From Candidatus Absconditabacterales bacterium (GTDB lineage: Bacteria > Patescibacteriota > Gracilibacteria > Absconditabacterales > Absconditicoccaceae): a stretch of 46,146 nt of DNA. Where the stretch lies: NCBI GenBank assembly GCA_937930555.1, contig CALHCH010000076.1:1-46146 (forward strand), read 5' to 3'. The notes below the pieces were generated by a model. That model was not told the DNA's origin and ran no database searches. It worked only from the letters and a program-made list of their open reading frames with translations. Below, one piece after another: positions 11,554-20,678 of this stretch. Positions within the stretch are counted from its first letter, which is position 1, and each line of letters starts with the position of its first letter. A program made the position numbers and the translations under genes.

Positions 11554-12018
11554 ATGTCTATCGACTGAAAAAATCCAGAGCTAAAAACTGAAATTGTACA
11601 TGATCGGCCACTTGTTTGATCCGATCAAAAGACTGTAGCAGCCAAATTGGAAACACAAAAAAACCTATCAAAATATAGGTCGCTAATAATAGAACATGAA
11701 GATGATATATGAGAACATGCTATATATACTATCAACAAGCGATATATAGACAATGAGCTCAACAACAAAACAGATCAAGATTTTGAGGAAGTATTTGCAC
11801 GACTAGATAGTGACTTATCTATACAAGAAATAATCTATGCCATCAAATCTAGATTGAAACAAAATGTAGAAATACTCATGATAGATAGCAAAAAAATTAT
11901 GCTTAGAAATATAGTAGACAATAGAATGTGGAGTGAAAACATCAAACGAATGAAACAGGACGATATTTTGAATAAAGACAATGATCCAGCAGATGATGTA
12001 AGGTGAAGAAGGCGGTAA
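11554..12018 (+). CDS. Hypothetical protein, charged and helical
   Basis: 154 aa, not recognised. It is rich in Asp, Glu, Lys, Asn and Ile, without signal peptide or membrane segment, and is mostly predicted helix (NKRYIDNELNN, SIQEIIYAIKSRLKQ). Starts at ATG 11554 and ends in GRRR then TAA; three or more in-frame UGA codons show it is translated in the local code. It stands alone 64 nt after the Nudix gene in the same direction. A cytoplasmic structural or accessory role is possible but unsupported. Confidence 0.65.
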
Positions 12019-12142
12019 TTTTCCCAATATCGGCTTGTCAAGCCACAACACCCAATCCTGCCTTGCACCGCAGGCCGTATTCCTTATACTATAGAAATAT
12101 ACAAACGTGTCTTGAGTATTTTCTTTGTCCTTTCTCCCTCTT

Positions 12143-12775
12143 ATGCACACTCACACATTCGAAAAAATTAATTTTAGAGATAAATACGATCAGCATTATC
12201 TAGCTGAAGAATGAAAAGTGACGGAAACCACGACGCATGAATTTAATTATATGACCATATCTGGCAAAGGACATCCAGAAGACTCCAAGGACTTCAACAA
12301 TGCAGTACAGCTCCTAGAATGATTATCATTTACTATGAAATTTAGACTAAAAAACGATCCACCGCAGGGGTTTTTTGACTACAATATGCCTGCTGCAGAA
12401 GTAGAGTGGAAAAACATGGACAATAAAAACAGAAACGAACGAAAACGAAAGATACATCTCCCTATACCAGGATATATAGCAGAAGACAGAGTGATCAACA
12501 CTCGACGTGTCGCACAAGCTAAGACCGAAGACAAGCTCCCGCAGGTAAGGTTTTTGAAATGAAAAAAGAAACAAGTCATACAAATACTCCACATATGAGC
12601 ATATGGATCAGGCAAAAAAGCTATCAACAAGCTGCACGCATATGCCAAAAAACACAATCTAGAGATCAAGTGAGAGTACCAAGAGCTCTATCTCAATGAT
12701 ATGAGAAGAACCAAACCAGATAATCTAGAGACCATTATTAGATTTGATATCAAAAAATGAAAAGCAAGTAAGTAG
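12143..12775 (+). CDS. GyrI-like small-molecule-binding domain protein
   Basis: 210 aa. The order MTISGKGHPEDSKDFNNAVQLLEG, a central TMKFRLK and proline-rich stretch, VIQILHIGAYGSGKKAINKL, and C-terminal ELYLNDMRRTKPDNLETIIRFD matches the stand-alone GyrI-like (SHV/effector-binding) family, which binds small hydrophobic compounds in a cleft. No DNA-binding domain is attached. Glycines in ILHIG and elsewhere are UGA-encoded. A terminator hairpin follows directly. Function in this organism is unknown; drug or metabolite sequestration or hydrolysis is described for relatives. Confidence 0.8.
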
Positions 12776-12787
12776 CATACTATACTA

Positions 12788-12814
12788 CCCGATACTCATA
12801 TCGGGTTTTCTTTT
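12788..12814 (+). terminator. Intrinsic terminator after the GyrI-like gene
   Basis: CCCGATA pairs with TATCGGG across a short loop and is followed by TTTTCTTTT, 12 nt after the stop codon. Confidence 0.8.
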
Positions 12815-12899
12815 ACCTTGTCTAACATTTACCTAATCTATATTAGACTAGTAGCAGTATAGTAAAGATACAAAAATTACTACTTTCGACTTTTTACCT

Positions 12900-12905
12900 T
12901 ATACT
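12900..12905 (+). promoter_or_regulatory. Putative -10 box, leaderless start of the TetR gene
   Basis: TATACT ends 8 nt before the ATG at 12914, so a transcript would begin at or next to the start codon. The same arrangement occurs at nrdB, the acetolactate synthase, the antitoxin and the CHAP gene. Confidence 0.5.
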
Positions 12906-12913
12906 CACATACC

Positions 12914-13435
12914 ATGGATTTAGAAGTTATCCTCCAAGCTTGAGAAAAACATTTTTTTGCAAAACAGTATAGTGATGTAAAACTTGATAATATCGCCAAT
13001 GATCTAGGTATCAAGAAACCATCCTTGTATTACTATTTTACCAACAAGAGAGATTATTATATCAAGACATTGAAGTACTCGATGAAAAAATATATTGTGG
13101 CTCTGAGAGAAATCATCGAGGAAGACAATCTGGAGTCTTTTATCTGATGGTATCTAGACTACCCGAGCAAACATCAAAATCTATTTGCTATCGCAGCACA
13201 AAAATGATATGGTGATGATAGAGAAATCAACGGCACTATAGAAGTAGGTAAGCAGGTCATAGATACTGAAGTGTCAGCATTTTTGAAAAAGTTTGGTATG
13301 GAACCGATCACGATGTATCTCGTATGTCAGCTCCTAGACAAGCTCGCACTAGAAAACTGTATCGACGGCTACTGTCTAGAATATAATATCCATGATCTCA
13401 CCACCGAACTCACCAAACTCGTGAGAAAAAAATAA
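12914..13435 (+). CDS. TetR/AcrR-family transcriptional regulator
   Basis: 173 aa. Residues about 8-50 form the TetR helix-turn-helix (YSDVKLDNIANDLGIKKPSLYYYFTNKRDYYIKTL), with the hallmark SLYYYF-K. The C-terminal part is the variable helical ligand-binding domain and contains three Cys residues (CQLLDKLALENC, GYC). It lies 53 nt upstream of the acetolactate synthase gene in the same direction, so control of that gene and of itself is likely, though no operator palindrome is obvious. Ligand unknown. Confidence 0.88.
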
Positions 13436-13476
13436 TAGCTCAATACTTCACATCTTAGATCTTCATCTTTAGACTT

Positions 13477-13482
13477 TATACT
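13477..13482 (+). promoter_or_regulatory. Putative -10 box, leaderless start of the acetolactate synthase gene
   Basis: TATACT ends 6 nt before the ATG at 13489, preceded by TTTAGACTT. The spacing leaves essentially no 5' UTR. Confidence 0.5.
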
Positions 13483-13488
13483 CATACA

Positions 13489-15105
13489 ATGCAAAAAACA
13501 TCTGACCTATTTGTACGCTGCCTCGAAGCACATGGAGTAGAATATGTGTTTGGTGTGCCGGGCGAAGAAAATCTCGACCTCGTGGAGTCACTCAGGACCT
13601 CCTCGATCCAGCTCATCGTCACCAGAAACGAGCAGACAGCAGTGTTTATGGCTGCTACCTATGGGAGACTCACTGGGATCACTGGTGTGGCTCTGGCTAC
13701 TCTAGGACCAGGTGCTACCAATATGATGACTGGTGTCGCATATGCTCAGCTATGAGGTATGCCAGTCCTAGTCATCACAGGCCAAAAACCTATCAAACAA
13801 TCCAAGCAAGGAAAGTTTCAGGTGATAGACGTGGTAGGTATGATGAAACCCGTGACCAAATATGCTAGCGTGATAGTGGATGGCGCGAGAGTTCCATCAC
13901 TTTTGTCTCATGCTTTTGTGACTGCAGAGTCAGAAAAACCAGGCGCGGTCCACCTCGAGCTACCAGAAGACATCGCAGGAGAGATGGTGGATGATCATTT
14001 TGCACCGATTGAGTTTGAAAAAATCAGGAGACCAGTACCAGGACACAAAGCAATCGCATCCATCATAAGCAAACTAGAATCAGCAAAACATCCTATGATA
14101 CTAGTATGAGCAGGAGCAAACAGAAAAAGAATTACCAACTATCTCACGAAGTTTATCGAAAAACACAATATACCGTTTTTTACGTCGCAGATGGGTAAGG
14201 GCGTGATAGACGAACGTCTCACGCAGTATATCGGTACTGCTGCTCTCACTAGTGGTGATCATCTCCACGAGGCGATCCAGCAAGCTGATCTCATCCTCGC
14301 CATAGGTCACGATACTATAGAAAAACCAACCAACATCATCGAGGCGGGCAAAACTGAAATTGTTCATATCTCTTTTGTGGAAGCTGAGTTTGATGAGCTA
14401 TACAAGCCGATTCTCCAGGTCATATGAGATATCGGCAACACGCTCCGACAGCTATATGAGTCAGATATAGACTGATCCAGTTGGCAGTTTGATACCATAT
14501 ATCTCTCAGCAAAAAAAGCGAAGGAAACACTCCATCGTCATGCAAAATCTCACTACGATCACGAAGTGATGATGCCTGGGAGATTGATATATGAAGTACG
14601 TGAGGTACTGGATGACCAAGATATCGTGGCACTAGACAATGGACTATACAAGGTATGGTTTGCACGTAATTATCCCTGCTACAAGCCCAACACCCTCCTG
14701 CTGGACAATGCACTCGCTACTATGGGTGCCGGATACAGCTCTGCTATGATGGCCAAGATCCTCCACCCTGATCAACACGTGGTAGCCGTAGTATGAGATG
14801 GATGACTTGTGATGAATCTCTGAGATATCCAGACAGCGGTCTCACTCGGTCATGATCTCACTATCATCGTGCTCAACGACAGCGCCTACGGTATGATCAA
14901 ACGGAAGCAGATCAATCACGACTACACTGATTTTGGTCTAGATCTAGACAATCCTGACTTCGTCGCTCTAGCCAACTCATTTGGAGCCAAAGGATACCGC
15001 ATCTCAGACCCCAACGATTTCAAATCAGAATTTGCAAAAATAATCAACGAATCGTGAGTCAAGATTGTGGAAGTACCATTTGCCTATCCCACGAAAATTG
15101 AGTAG
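13489..15105 (+). CDS. alsS: ThDP-dependent acetolactate synthase, catabolic AlsS-like
   Basis: 538 aa, close to the 550-570 aa of catabolic acetolactate synthases, which join two pyruvates into acetolactate with release of CO2. The catalytic Glu that activates ThDP is E48 in TRNEQTAVFMA. The ThDP/Mg motif GDGG...ND starts near residue 436 and two of its glycines (436 and 439) are UGA-encoded. Overall order (FGVPGEENLDL, LGPGATNMMTG, AIGHDTIEK, HISFVEAEFD) resembles AlsS more than biosynthetic IlvB; no IlvN small subunit is nearby. The C-terminus is shorter than in AlsS. Other ThDP carboligases cannot be excluded. In a fermenter it would divert pyruvate to neutral products and save cytosolic pH. 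Confidence 0.8.
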
Positions 15106-15546
15106 ATCGAGTAACAGTAATCCAGTACATGAGTCTGTCATCCTGAGCCGAACGCAGTGAGAGTCGAAGGATGCGAGCAATCTTGATACATATCACCATA
15201 CCTGTAGGGACGTCGGCTTGCCGCGTCCTTTTTTTTTGGTAGACAACACATATATCAAAAACAAATCGCAACAGCAATACATCATCCTGAACGAAGTATG
15301 CTCGCTTGCGAGATGCGTAGTTGAAGGATCTCGTGAAGCTGTAGATAATACCACAACCCATAGCTCTAGCTGTGAGTTTTGTTGTACAAAAAAAGTCTCG
15401 CAGAGTAAAGTCATACGAGACCGCTTTCTTGGGATGAGACCTTTAAATCTCAGAAAGCTAGGGTGTTAGGATATTTTTCTCTTCATCGGTTTCCGACAAA
15501 GACGGGTAAGATACGATATATCATTATATCAAGATCTCACCCATAG
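15106..15546. repeat. Gene-free stretch with dispersed hairpin repeats
   Basis: 440 nt without a credible ORF. It contains a GTCATCCTGAGC...GAAGGAT imperfect palindrome (about 15137-15172), a second related copy near 15280-15335, a GGACG/CGTCC hairpin followed by nine T at 15208-15237 that can serve as terminator for the acetolactate synthase, and paired segments GTCTCG/CGAGAC plus GCTTTCT/AGAAAGC at 15394-15460. These belong to dispersed intergenic repeat types rather than genes. Confidence 0.55.
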
Positions 15547-15628
15547 TGGGGGAGATGGGATTCGAACCTACGGCGCTTTCGCGACAGATTTGAAGTCTGA
15601 TCCAACTCTCCAACTTCGGCGCTCTTCC
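15547..15628 (-). tRNA. tRNA with anticodon UCA (UGA-decoding, expected tRNA-Gly)
   Basis: Read on the minus strand, the anticodon arm is ATCAGA-CTTCAAA-TCTG, giving loop CTTCAAA and anticodon UCA, which pairs with UGA. The T arm has the standard GGTTCGAATCC, and the D region is CCGA...TTGG. Between anticodon and T arms lies CGC-GAAA-GCG, a short extra arm as in class II tRNAs. The acceptor is imperfect: GGAAGAG against CTCCCCC leaves two A-C mismatches, and the T stem has another A-C. Given the recoding, charging with glycine is expected, but the long variable arm would also suit a selenocysteine- or serine-type body. Confidence 0.72.
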
Positions 15629-15716
15629 AATTAATCTTTTTATTTTTTATTTATCATCTCTCGATGATATAAGGCAGTACCTATCTCACTCCGAGATCGA
15701 TAGATACTTGCCTTAG

Positions 15717-15788
15717 AGCCGATGAAAAGATTCGAACCCCCGACCTACATCGCAATGATGTTGCTCTGTCCAGCTGAGCTACATCGGC
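15717..15788 (-). tRNA. tRNA, body like tRNA-Thr, anticodon loop shortened; isotype unresolved
   Basis: The acceptor GCCGATG/CATCGGC pairs perfectly, the D arm GCTC/GAGC and T arm with GGTTCGAATC are normal, and the body resembles bacterial tRNA-Thr. The segment for the anticodon arm is ACATC-ATTGC-GATGT, which closes a loop of five instead of seven bases, so the anticodon cannot be read with certainty. Either this is a decayed tRNA or a non-standard one. Confidence 0.6.
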
Positions 15789-15795
15789 TTTTTGT

Positions 15796-15867
15796 GAGAC
15801 CACCCAGACTCGAACCGGGGACCCGCAGACTTTCAATCTGCTGCTCTACCAACTGAGCTATGATCTC
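15796..15867 (-). tRNA. tRNA-Phe (GAA)
   Basis: Acceptor GAGATCA/TGGTCTC, D arm GCTC/GAGC, anticodon arm CAGA-TTGAAAG-TCTG giving GAA, and T arm CCCCGG-TTCGAGT. It lies 7 nt from the neighbouring tRNA; a hairpin (AGCATCTAC ... GTAGATGCT type, about 15889-15929) stands just upstream on the minus strand. Confidence 0.92.
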
Positions 15868-16103
15868 AATTTTATTTTTGTTATAAAGATAGCATCTACA
15901 TTACTCTTTCGAGATCAGTAGATGCTACATATACTCACTCTCGCTATTTTTCAACAGTGATTTACGTGAATACACAGCCATGTAAAGTTAAAATTAATCC
16001 TTAGATATCATTCAACTCAGTGGAGAATATATACCAATCTCATATACTATGTCAAGCGTAAAATATCTCTTTATTTATATATGGTTATTGCTATATATGG
16101 CAT

Positions 16104-16331
16104 ATGGAAAAGCAAAATCGATTAACATCTAGTGGGAAAATAACAACTGCTGTATGAGCAGGTATGTGATTATTTTGAGCATTTGCTGAATCTGCTCTTG
16201 TTACAAATTTTGGTATAAATACTGGAATACTATGATTGGGTATGATGTGAGTCGGGATACTCTGACCCAAAGCTCGAAAAAAGACAAAAGAAACAACAAG
16301 TAGCCTCTTTGGAGCCCTCAAAGCAACGTAA
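16104..16331 (+). CDS. Small two-helix Gly-rich membrane protein
   Basis: 75 aa, too broken by UGA to appear as a standard ORF. Two hydrophobic segments (about 14-30, VGAGMGLFGAFAESALV, and 37-52, INTGILGLGMMGVGILG) are joined by a short loop and followed by a basic tail (PKARKKTK). Six of its glycines are UGA. I do not recognise a family. A terminator hairpin (AACACTCTC / GAGGGTGTT, then T-rich, 16358-16387) follows immediately, so it is probably a single-gene unit. Confidence 0.6.
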
Positions 16332-16357
16332 ACTAGTATACAATCTACACTCACCTA

Positions 16358-16387
16358 AACACTCTCTCGCGAGGGTGTTTTATTTTT
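16358..16387 (+). terminator. Intrinsic terminator after the small membrane protein
   Basis: AACACTCTC pairs with GAGGGTGTT around TCGC and is followed by a T-rich tract. Confidence 0.75.
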
Positions 16388-16520
16388 GTCTTTTTTCTCT
16401 TCTCCCTATTTTCTTTTTACTATTCAATGTCATGGTAGGCGATGCTTTGCAAGTATGATCAACTTCACTACACCGGAGACAAGAAGCATTGTGTTCTTTA
16501 TATCTCTCACCTCTGGCCAT

Positions 16521-16898
16521 ATGCAACAAGTGGATCACATTTTTCATCTGATCGAACAAAAGTACAGTTACTCTCTCCAGAGGGATCCGACACGAGCTAC
16601 CCATGTACCATACATGACAGGTATGCAGCACGCCATCAAGCACATAGAACAAAAAATATCCGCAAATCGTACCGCCTATCTGGAGGACGAGCTGGGCGAT
16701 ATATTATGGGATTTTTGCAATATGATATTTACCTTGCAGAAGGAAGGGTATATCGACTCGTATCACAATGTGCGAAACAGAGCGCTAGACAAGTACGAGG
16801 AGAGAGTATGAGACATACAAAACTGAGTATCCCCAGAACACACCCAATGACTCCAAAAACAAAGATTGTTTCAAGAACAAGTACTCAAAAATACGTAA
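16521..16898 (+). CDS. MazG-like nucleotide pyrophosphohydrolase
   Basis: 125 aa from ATG 16521. The family core is clear: HIEQKISANRTAYLEDELGDILWD supplies the acidic EExxxD-type metal-binding motif, followed by LQKEGYID and RALDKYEERV. MazG proteins cleave (d)NTPs to monophosphates and pyrophosphate. The start is uncertain: an earlier in-frame ATG at 16455 would add 22 residues that do not look like the family. A TTTATATCT stretch 20 nt before 16521 fits the promoter style seen elsewhere. A second MazG-like gene lies at 19811. It is followed 19 nt later by the TspO-like gene. Confidence 0.72.
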
Positions 16899-16917
16899 TT
16901 TTAGATCACATCTAGCT

Positions 16918-17610
16918 ATGTACAAACAGCTATTCTCCACACTCCTCCTGTTTTTGGTATATGTATTCAATTATCTGGGAGTCAATTGATATCTAGGTAC
17001 GAGTCAGATGCAGCTGGCTGAGATCTTTCCGTTTCCATATATGCCACCAGGGGTGATTTTTATGGTGGCTTGGACGACGATCTATATCCTGCTACTGGTA
17101 TATATCATCTACGGATGGACAGACAAGGGTAGATCATCTAGCACCTACTCTGCGATACAGCCACGGTTTCAGATCTCTTGCTTACTCAATATTTTTTGGA
17201 TGATAGCTACAGGTCGAGAGCGATATATCGTGTCTGTAGCACTGATCTGGTGATTGCGAGCTACGCTAGGGAGGATACTACATATACTGCATACCACGCC
17301 AGAGATCGATACACAAGACCAGCAAGACCACTCAGTGCTTGTATCGCACAGGTCAGCATATTTTCGACCACTGGTACTGCCGTTTGGGATATATTATGGT
17401 CGAGTATCGCTAGCTAGCTCAGTCGTAGGTATCTCACAGCTAGTATACCAACGAAACGAATCGCTCACACTAGGACGGACTCGATCACTCATCGTGCTAG
17501 GTGCATGACTCGCTATATCCATCATCTCACGACGCAAACGACGCAACCTCTGACAGCTCATCATCTCACTACGAGCTATCGGTGGCATCCTCTACGCACT
17601 GTTTCTCTAG
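16918..17610 (+). CDS. TspO/MBR-like membrane protein
   Basis: 230 aa with about five hydrophobic segments. The region FPYMPPGVIFMVAWTTIYILLLVYIIYG matches the most conserved part of TspO/MBR (proline-proline-glycine, then W and Y in the second helix), and NIFWMIATG plus SVALIWGLRATL follow in the expected places. TspO binds tetrapyrroles and other hydrophobic ligands in the membrane; its role here is unknown. It is longer than typical TspO (about 160 aa), with an Arg-rich C-terminal helix pair. A strong terminator follows at 17661. Confidence 0.62.
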
Positions 17611-17660
17611 TTGTCTAGTCTTGTCATCCCAAGACAAGGCACCATCATAATACAACAAAA

Positions 17661-17689
17661 AAATCGCATCATCTCGATGCGATTTTTTG
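17661..17689 (+). terminator. Intrinsic terminator, convergent region
   Basis: AAATCGCATC pairs with GATGCGATTT around a short loop, followed by T. It separates the TspO-like gene from a convergent minus-strand gene and may act in both directions. Confidence 0.8.
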
Positions 17690-17710
17690 ATATGACTGAT
17701 AGTCACGGAA

Positions 17711-18139
17711 CTATAGACCTATATCTGCTCCAGTATCTGGTAATGATGCGGATCAGTGCTCTACTAGAGCATCTATATCTAGTCTGTCCTGTAGCATACC
17801 AGGAGCCAATGACTGCACTGTATAGTCTACTGGTGTAGATGACGCCACCTGTCACTGCTGATATCCACGAAACAATCATCCAAACAACCCTCACAATGCC
17901 AATAATCACAACAAGAAGTAAGCAATCCTAGGTGACCCAAAACTCTCCAAAAATCACATTTTGCTAAATCAATGTTTGGTGATACCTTGCATCTCACGGA
18001 TGAGATGTTTAGCTTTTTTCTTTTCTACCTTTTTGCTTTTTGGTGACGAGATGAGTCATTTTTGGACAAACAAATTGGTCAGATAGTCTGTCTCTAGACC
18101 AGATTTTTTTGCTATATGCTTGATAGATACTTTTTTCAT
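17711..18139 (-). CDS. Membrane protein: N-terminal IF2_N/HTH-like module, one TM helix, C-terminal LPDTG
   Basis: 142 aa, hidden from a standard ORF scan by many UGA codons. Residues 3-30 (KVSIKHIAKKSGLETDYL) form a short helical module like the IF2_N or HTH-like repeats in the next gene. A Lys-rich linker leads to a TM helix at 71-90 (RIAYFLLGLLALGGLFGGLF). The remaining 50 residues end in SLPDTGADIGL, so an LPxTG sorting motif sits nine residues from the C-terminus without the hydrophobic and charged tail of normal sortase substrates. Topology would be N-in, tail out. It shares this plan with the gene upstream, 51 nt away, and the two look like paralogs in one operon. Function unknown. Confidence 0.72.
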
Positions 18140-18190
18140 TTTTGTTTTTTTGATAAAAATAAAGATCTGTATGTGGTATGTATAGATGTA

Positions 18191-19720
18191 TTATTGTGCA
18201 ACACCTGTAGCTGGGAGTCTAGTAGGTGCTGTAGCCGCATTGTGTTCTAGGGCTTTTTGTTGGACTGCTGGCTGACTAGTAGGAGCAGCTCCAAATTCAG
18301 CATTGTTGACACTATCCACTAGGTTTTCTACAAATTTTTTGGTTTTTTGAGTGATTTGTTCTGGTTGTGTAGGCATCGTTCTAACTGGTACAACAGCTAC
18401 AGGCTGATCTACTGGAGCTGGTGCAGCTACAGATGGTACAGGAGATGCAGATTTGATCTGGAGATGTGACAATGATCTATCTACTGCTGGCGCCATCTCT
18501 GGCACTGTAGCTATCGCTGGATCTGCAGCAGCATGTATCTCAGCAGATGGTGTGGTAGTATCTACTACTTCAGCTGAGGATCCATACTCGCCTTTTTCGC
18601 CAAACAATCCAAACAAGAGTGGTACTGCCAAAAATCATAGAAGTCCCAGTGCGATCGCAGAGCGGAGATCCTTGAATCCTGACGCTGCCGCCACTGCTCC
18701 TACCTCGTCGTCTGAGCTAGCTACCACTCTAGATGTCATCGGTGTATGTGTCCTGACTACCTGATGTGTGCTAGTGCTAGTATCTGCAGATGCATATCGA
18801 GCGTGTGATGGACAGGTCTCACCCTCAGCACATCCTGACATCTCTGATAGTGTATATTGTCCCCAGTCGATATTGCCTGCAGATGTAGTATCTGTGATAG
18901 TCTGCACCTGAGCAGCATCCAACTCAGTATCTTGTATACCCTGACTATGGAGTCGCGCCACAAACGCAGTCGCTGGCACACCAAGCTGTATCGCGAGGTC
19001 AGCTATTTTTGTAGTGTTTGGACTAGAGGTGTGTTGCTGTGTGGTATATGTGTCTACCGTAGTAGAACCAGTGTCAGTAGTAGCAGTAAAAGCAGTAGTG
19101 GCACAAGCATCAGTACCGCAAGTGTCTGACTGGCTCACTACCTCACAGCTGCTCGTATCGCAAGTCGTATGTGATATGTCTGCGCTGGTATCGCACACTG
19201 TATCACAGCTAGTGACATCAGATGCACCATCGTGAAGACAATGTGCATGATCACTCGTGTCACAAGACCCTGCTAGCTGATCTCGACTTGTATGTACTTC
19301 TAGATCATCCATGATAGATTTGACCTCACCCAATGAAACAAGATCGTTTTTGGTATAGGTATATCAGTGTACTTTGAGCTCATTGAGCAATATACCTAGC
19401 GGTATACCTAGCTTGGTAGCCAGAGCTGATGCTTTCATCTCTCCTGATACTGTGTACTCGCTTTTATCTTTGGCTCTCATATGAGATCGATTGATATGTG
19501 AGGCTACTTCACCGTTTTCTAGATGGAGATGTTCTCCCCATTCGTACTCACCAGCATACATACCAGATAACACATACTTGTAGGTGTCTAGATCTAGCGT
19601 GTCAGTCGACGTGACGATGATATCACACTCAGCACACTCTCTGATGAGATCTTGCGTCTGGATACCGAGTTTTTTGGCTACGTCACACACTCTAGCATTC
19701 ATTTTACCATGATTTTTCAT
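18191..19720 (-). CDS. Membrane protein: three IF2_N-like modules, Cys-rich linker, one TM helix, C-terminal LPATG
   Basis: 509 aa. Short modules of the IF2_N type occur near residues 10-40 (ARVCDVAKKLGIQTQDLI), 95-145 (MKASALATKLGIPLGILLNEL) and 235-280 (KIADLAIQLGVPATAFVARL). Between the second and third lies a low-complexity CDT-repeat stretch (about 153-206) with eight Cys and four His, possibly metal binding. A TM helix follows at about 353-373 (SAIALGLLGFLAVPLLFGLFG), then a long Pro/Ala/Thr-rich region that ends in RLPATGVAQ, i.e. LPATG three residues from the end. The cytoplasmic half would carry the modules, the outside half the Pro-rich stalk. Not recognised as a known family; the pair with the next gene is notable. 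Confidence 0.75.
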
Positions 19721-19810
19721 TTTGTTTTTGTATAAATAATAAAAGCACTATAAAACAATTATATATAATAATATATATTTGTCAAGTATTTAGTTCCTTT
19801 GTACATATCT

Positions 19811-20188
19811 ATGGACTATCACAAACTCCTCAAACAGCTAGTACAAGACAACTACCACAAAAATGAATGGATAAAATCGCAAGATCCAGACTTTTATTTT
19901 CAATGACTCAAGGACGAGATAGATGAAGTCGCGGTAGAATTGGCTAGCAAAAATCAGGAGTTGATAGAGTTTGAGCTTGTAGATGTCCTGTGGACGTTGC
20001 AAAATCTCATAGAAAGACTACACCAAGACGGCAAGATAGACAAAACCACTCTCTACCAAAAAGCGTATACAAAATATGCTCAGAGACTACCAAACATAGC
20101 CAGCTGATGAGATCCAATCTCAAAAGAAGAACAAGACAGGCTATGGAATAAGGCAAAGAAGAAGCAGAAAGAGATGTTGGGGATATAG
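19811..20188 (+). CDS. MazG-like protein, second copy
   Basis: 125 aa, the same length as the MazG-like protein at 16521. Core features are KDEIDEVAVELASKNQELIEFELVDVLWTLQNL, giving an EIxEV...E..D metal site in the right spacing, then LHQDGKID and KAYTKYAQRL. It likely hydrolyses nucleoside triphosphates. Two adjacent UGA codons encode Gly-Gly in ASGGDPIS. It precedes a Nudix gene by 25 nt, so both may belong to a nucleotide house-cleaning unit. Confidence 0.72.
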
Positions 20189-20213
20189 ATTATATTTTAT
20201 TTATCACTTATCT

Positions 20214-20642
20214 ATGGCAACAATCAGTCACACGTTCGGCACATTTACTCTTATCAGACTATCAGGCACACAGAAGTTCTTATTTCTCCTCAGATCTGAC
20301 TACAAAGATCGAAATCCTCTCCATCGAGATATCGTATGATGAGGACTAGATATATGAGAGCAGATCGAGGCATCGGTCCTGAGAGAGATGTCAGAAGAGA
20401 TCGGCATCACTACTACCTCAGACCAATGCAATCTAACTCCTCTAGGCACACGATCCAGACGGACCAAAGCAGATCATACCAGACGATCTACAGTATTGTT
20501 TTATACCGCAGAGATAGAGACCGAGCATATCATTCTCTCAGATGAGCATACAGACTATAGACGACTAACATTGGATGAAGCGATGGAGCTGGAGCTAAGA
20601 CAGGATGTGGTAGATGAGGCGATAAGACTTTTTAGAAAATAA
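20214..20642 (+). CDS. Nudix hydrolase
   Basis: 142 aa. The Nudix box GGLDIGE + seven residues + REMSEEIGI is complete, and its invariant first glycine as well as the Gly before Glu are encoded by UGA, which is direct evidence for the recoding. N-terminal strands (FTLIRLSGTQKFLFLLR) and a C-terminal helix are typical. Substrate is unknown; the MazG-like gene just upstream suggests nucleotide clean-up. No RBS is visible. Confidence 0.87.
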
Positions 20643-20678
20643 TTATTTTTTAAAGTATTTTATAAACCTTTAATTCAA

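Noticed and set aside
15547-15628. tRNA-Sec
   Set aside because: Anticodon fits, but no selenocysteine genes or SECIS-like element is visible in this window and UGA is used massively as Gly; kept as an alternative only.
16427-16454. MazG start at ATG 16427
   Set aside because: Runs into TAG after three codons and is in another frame.
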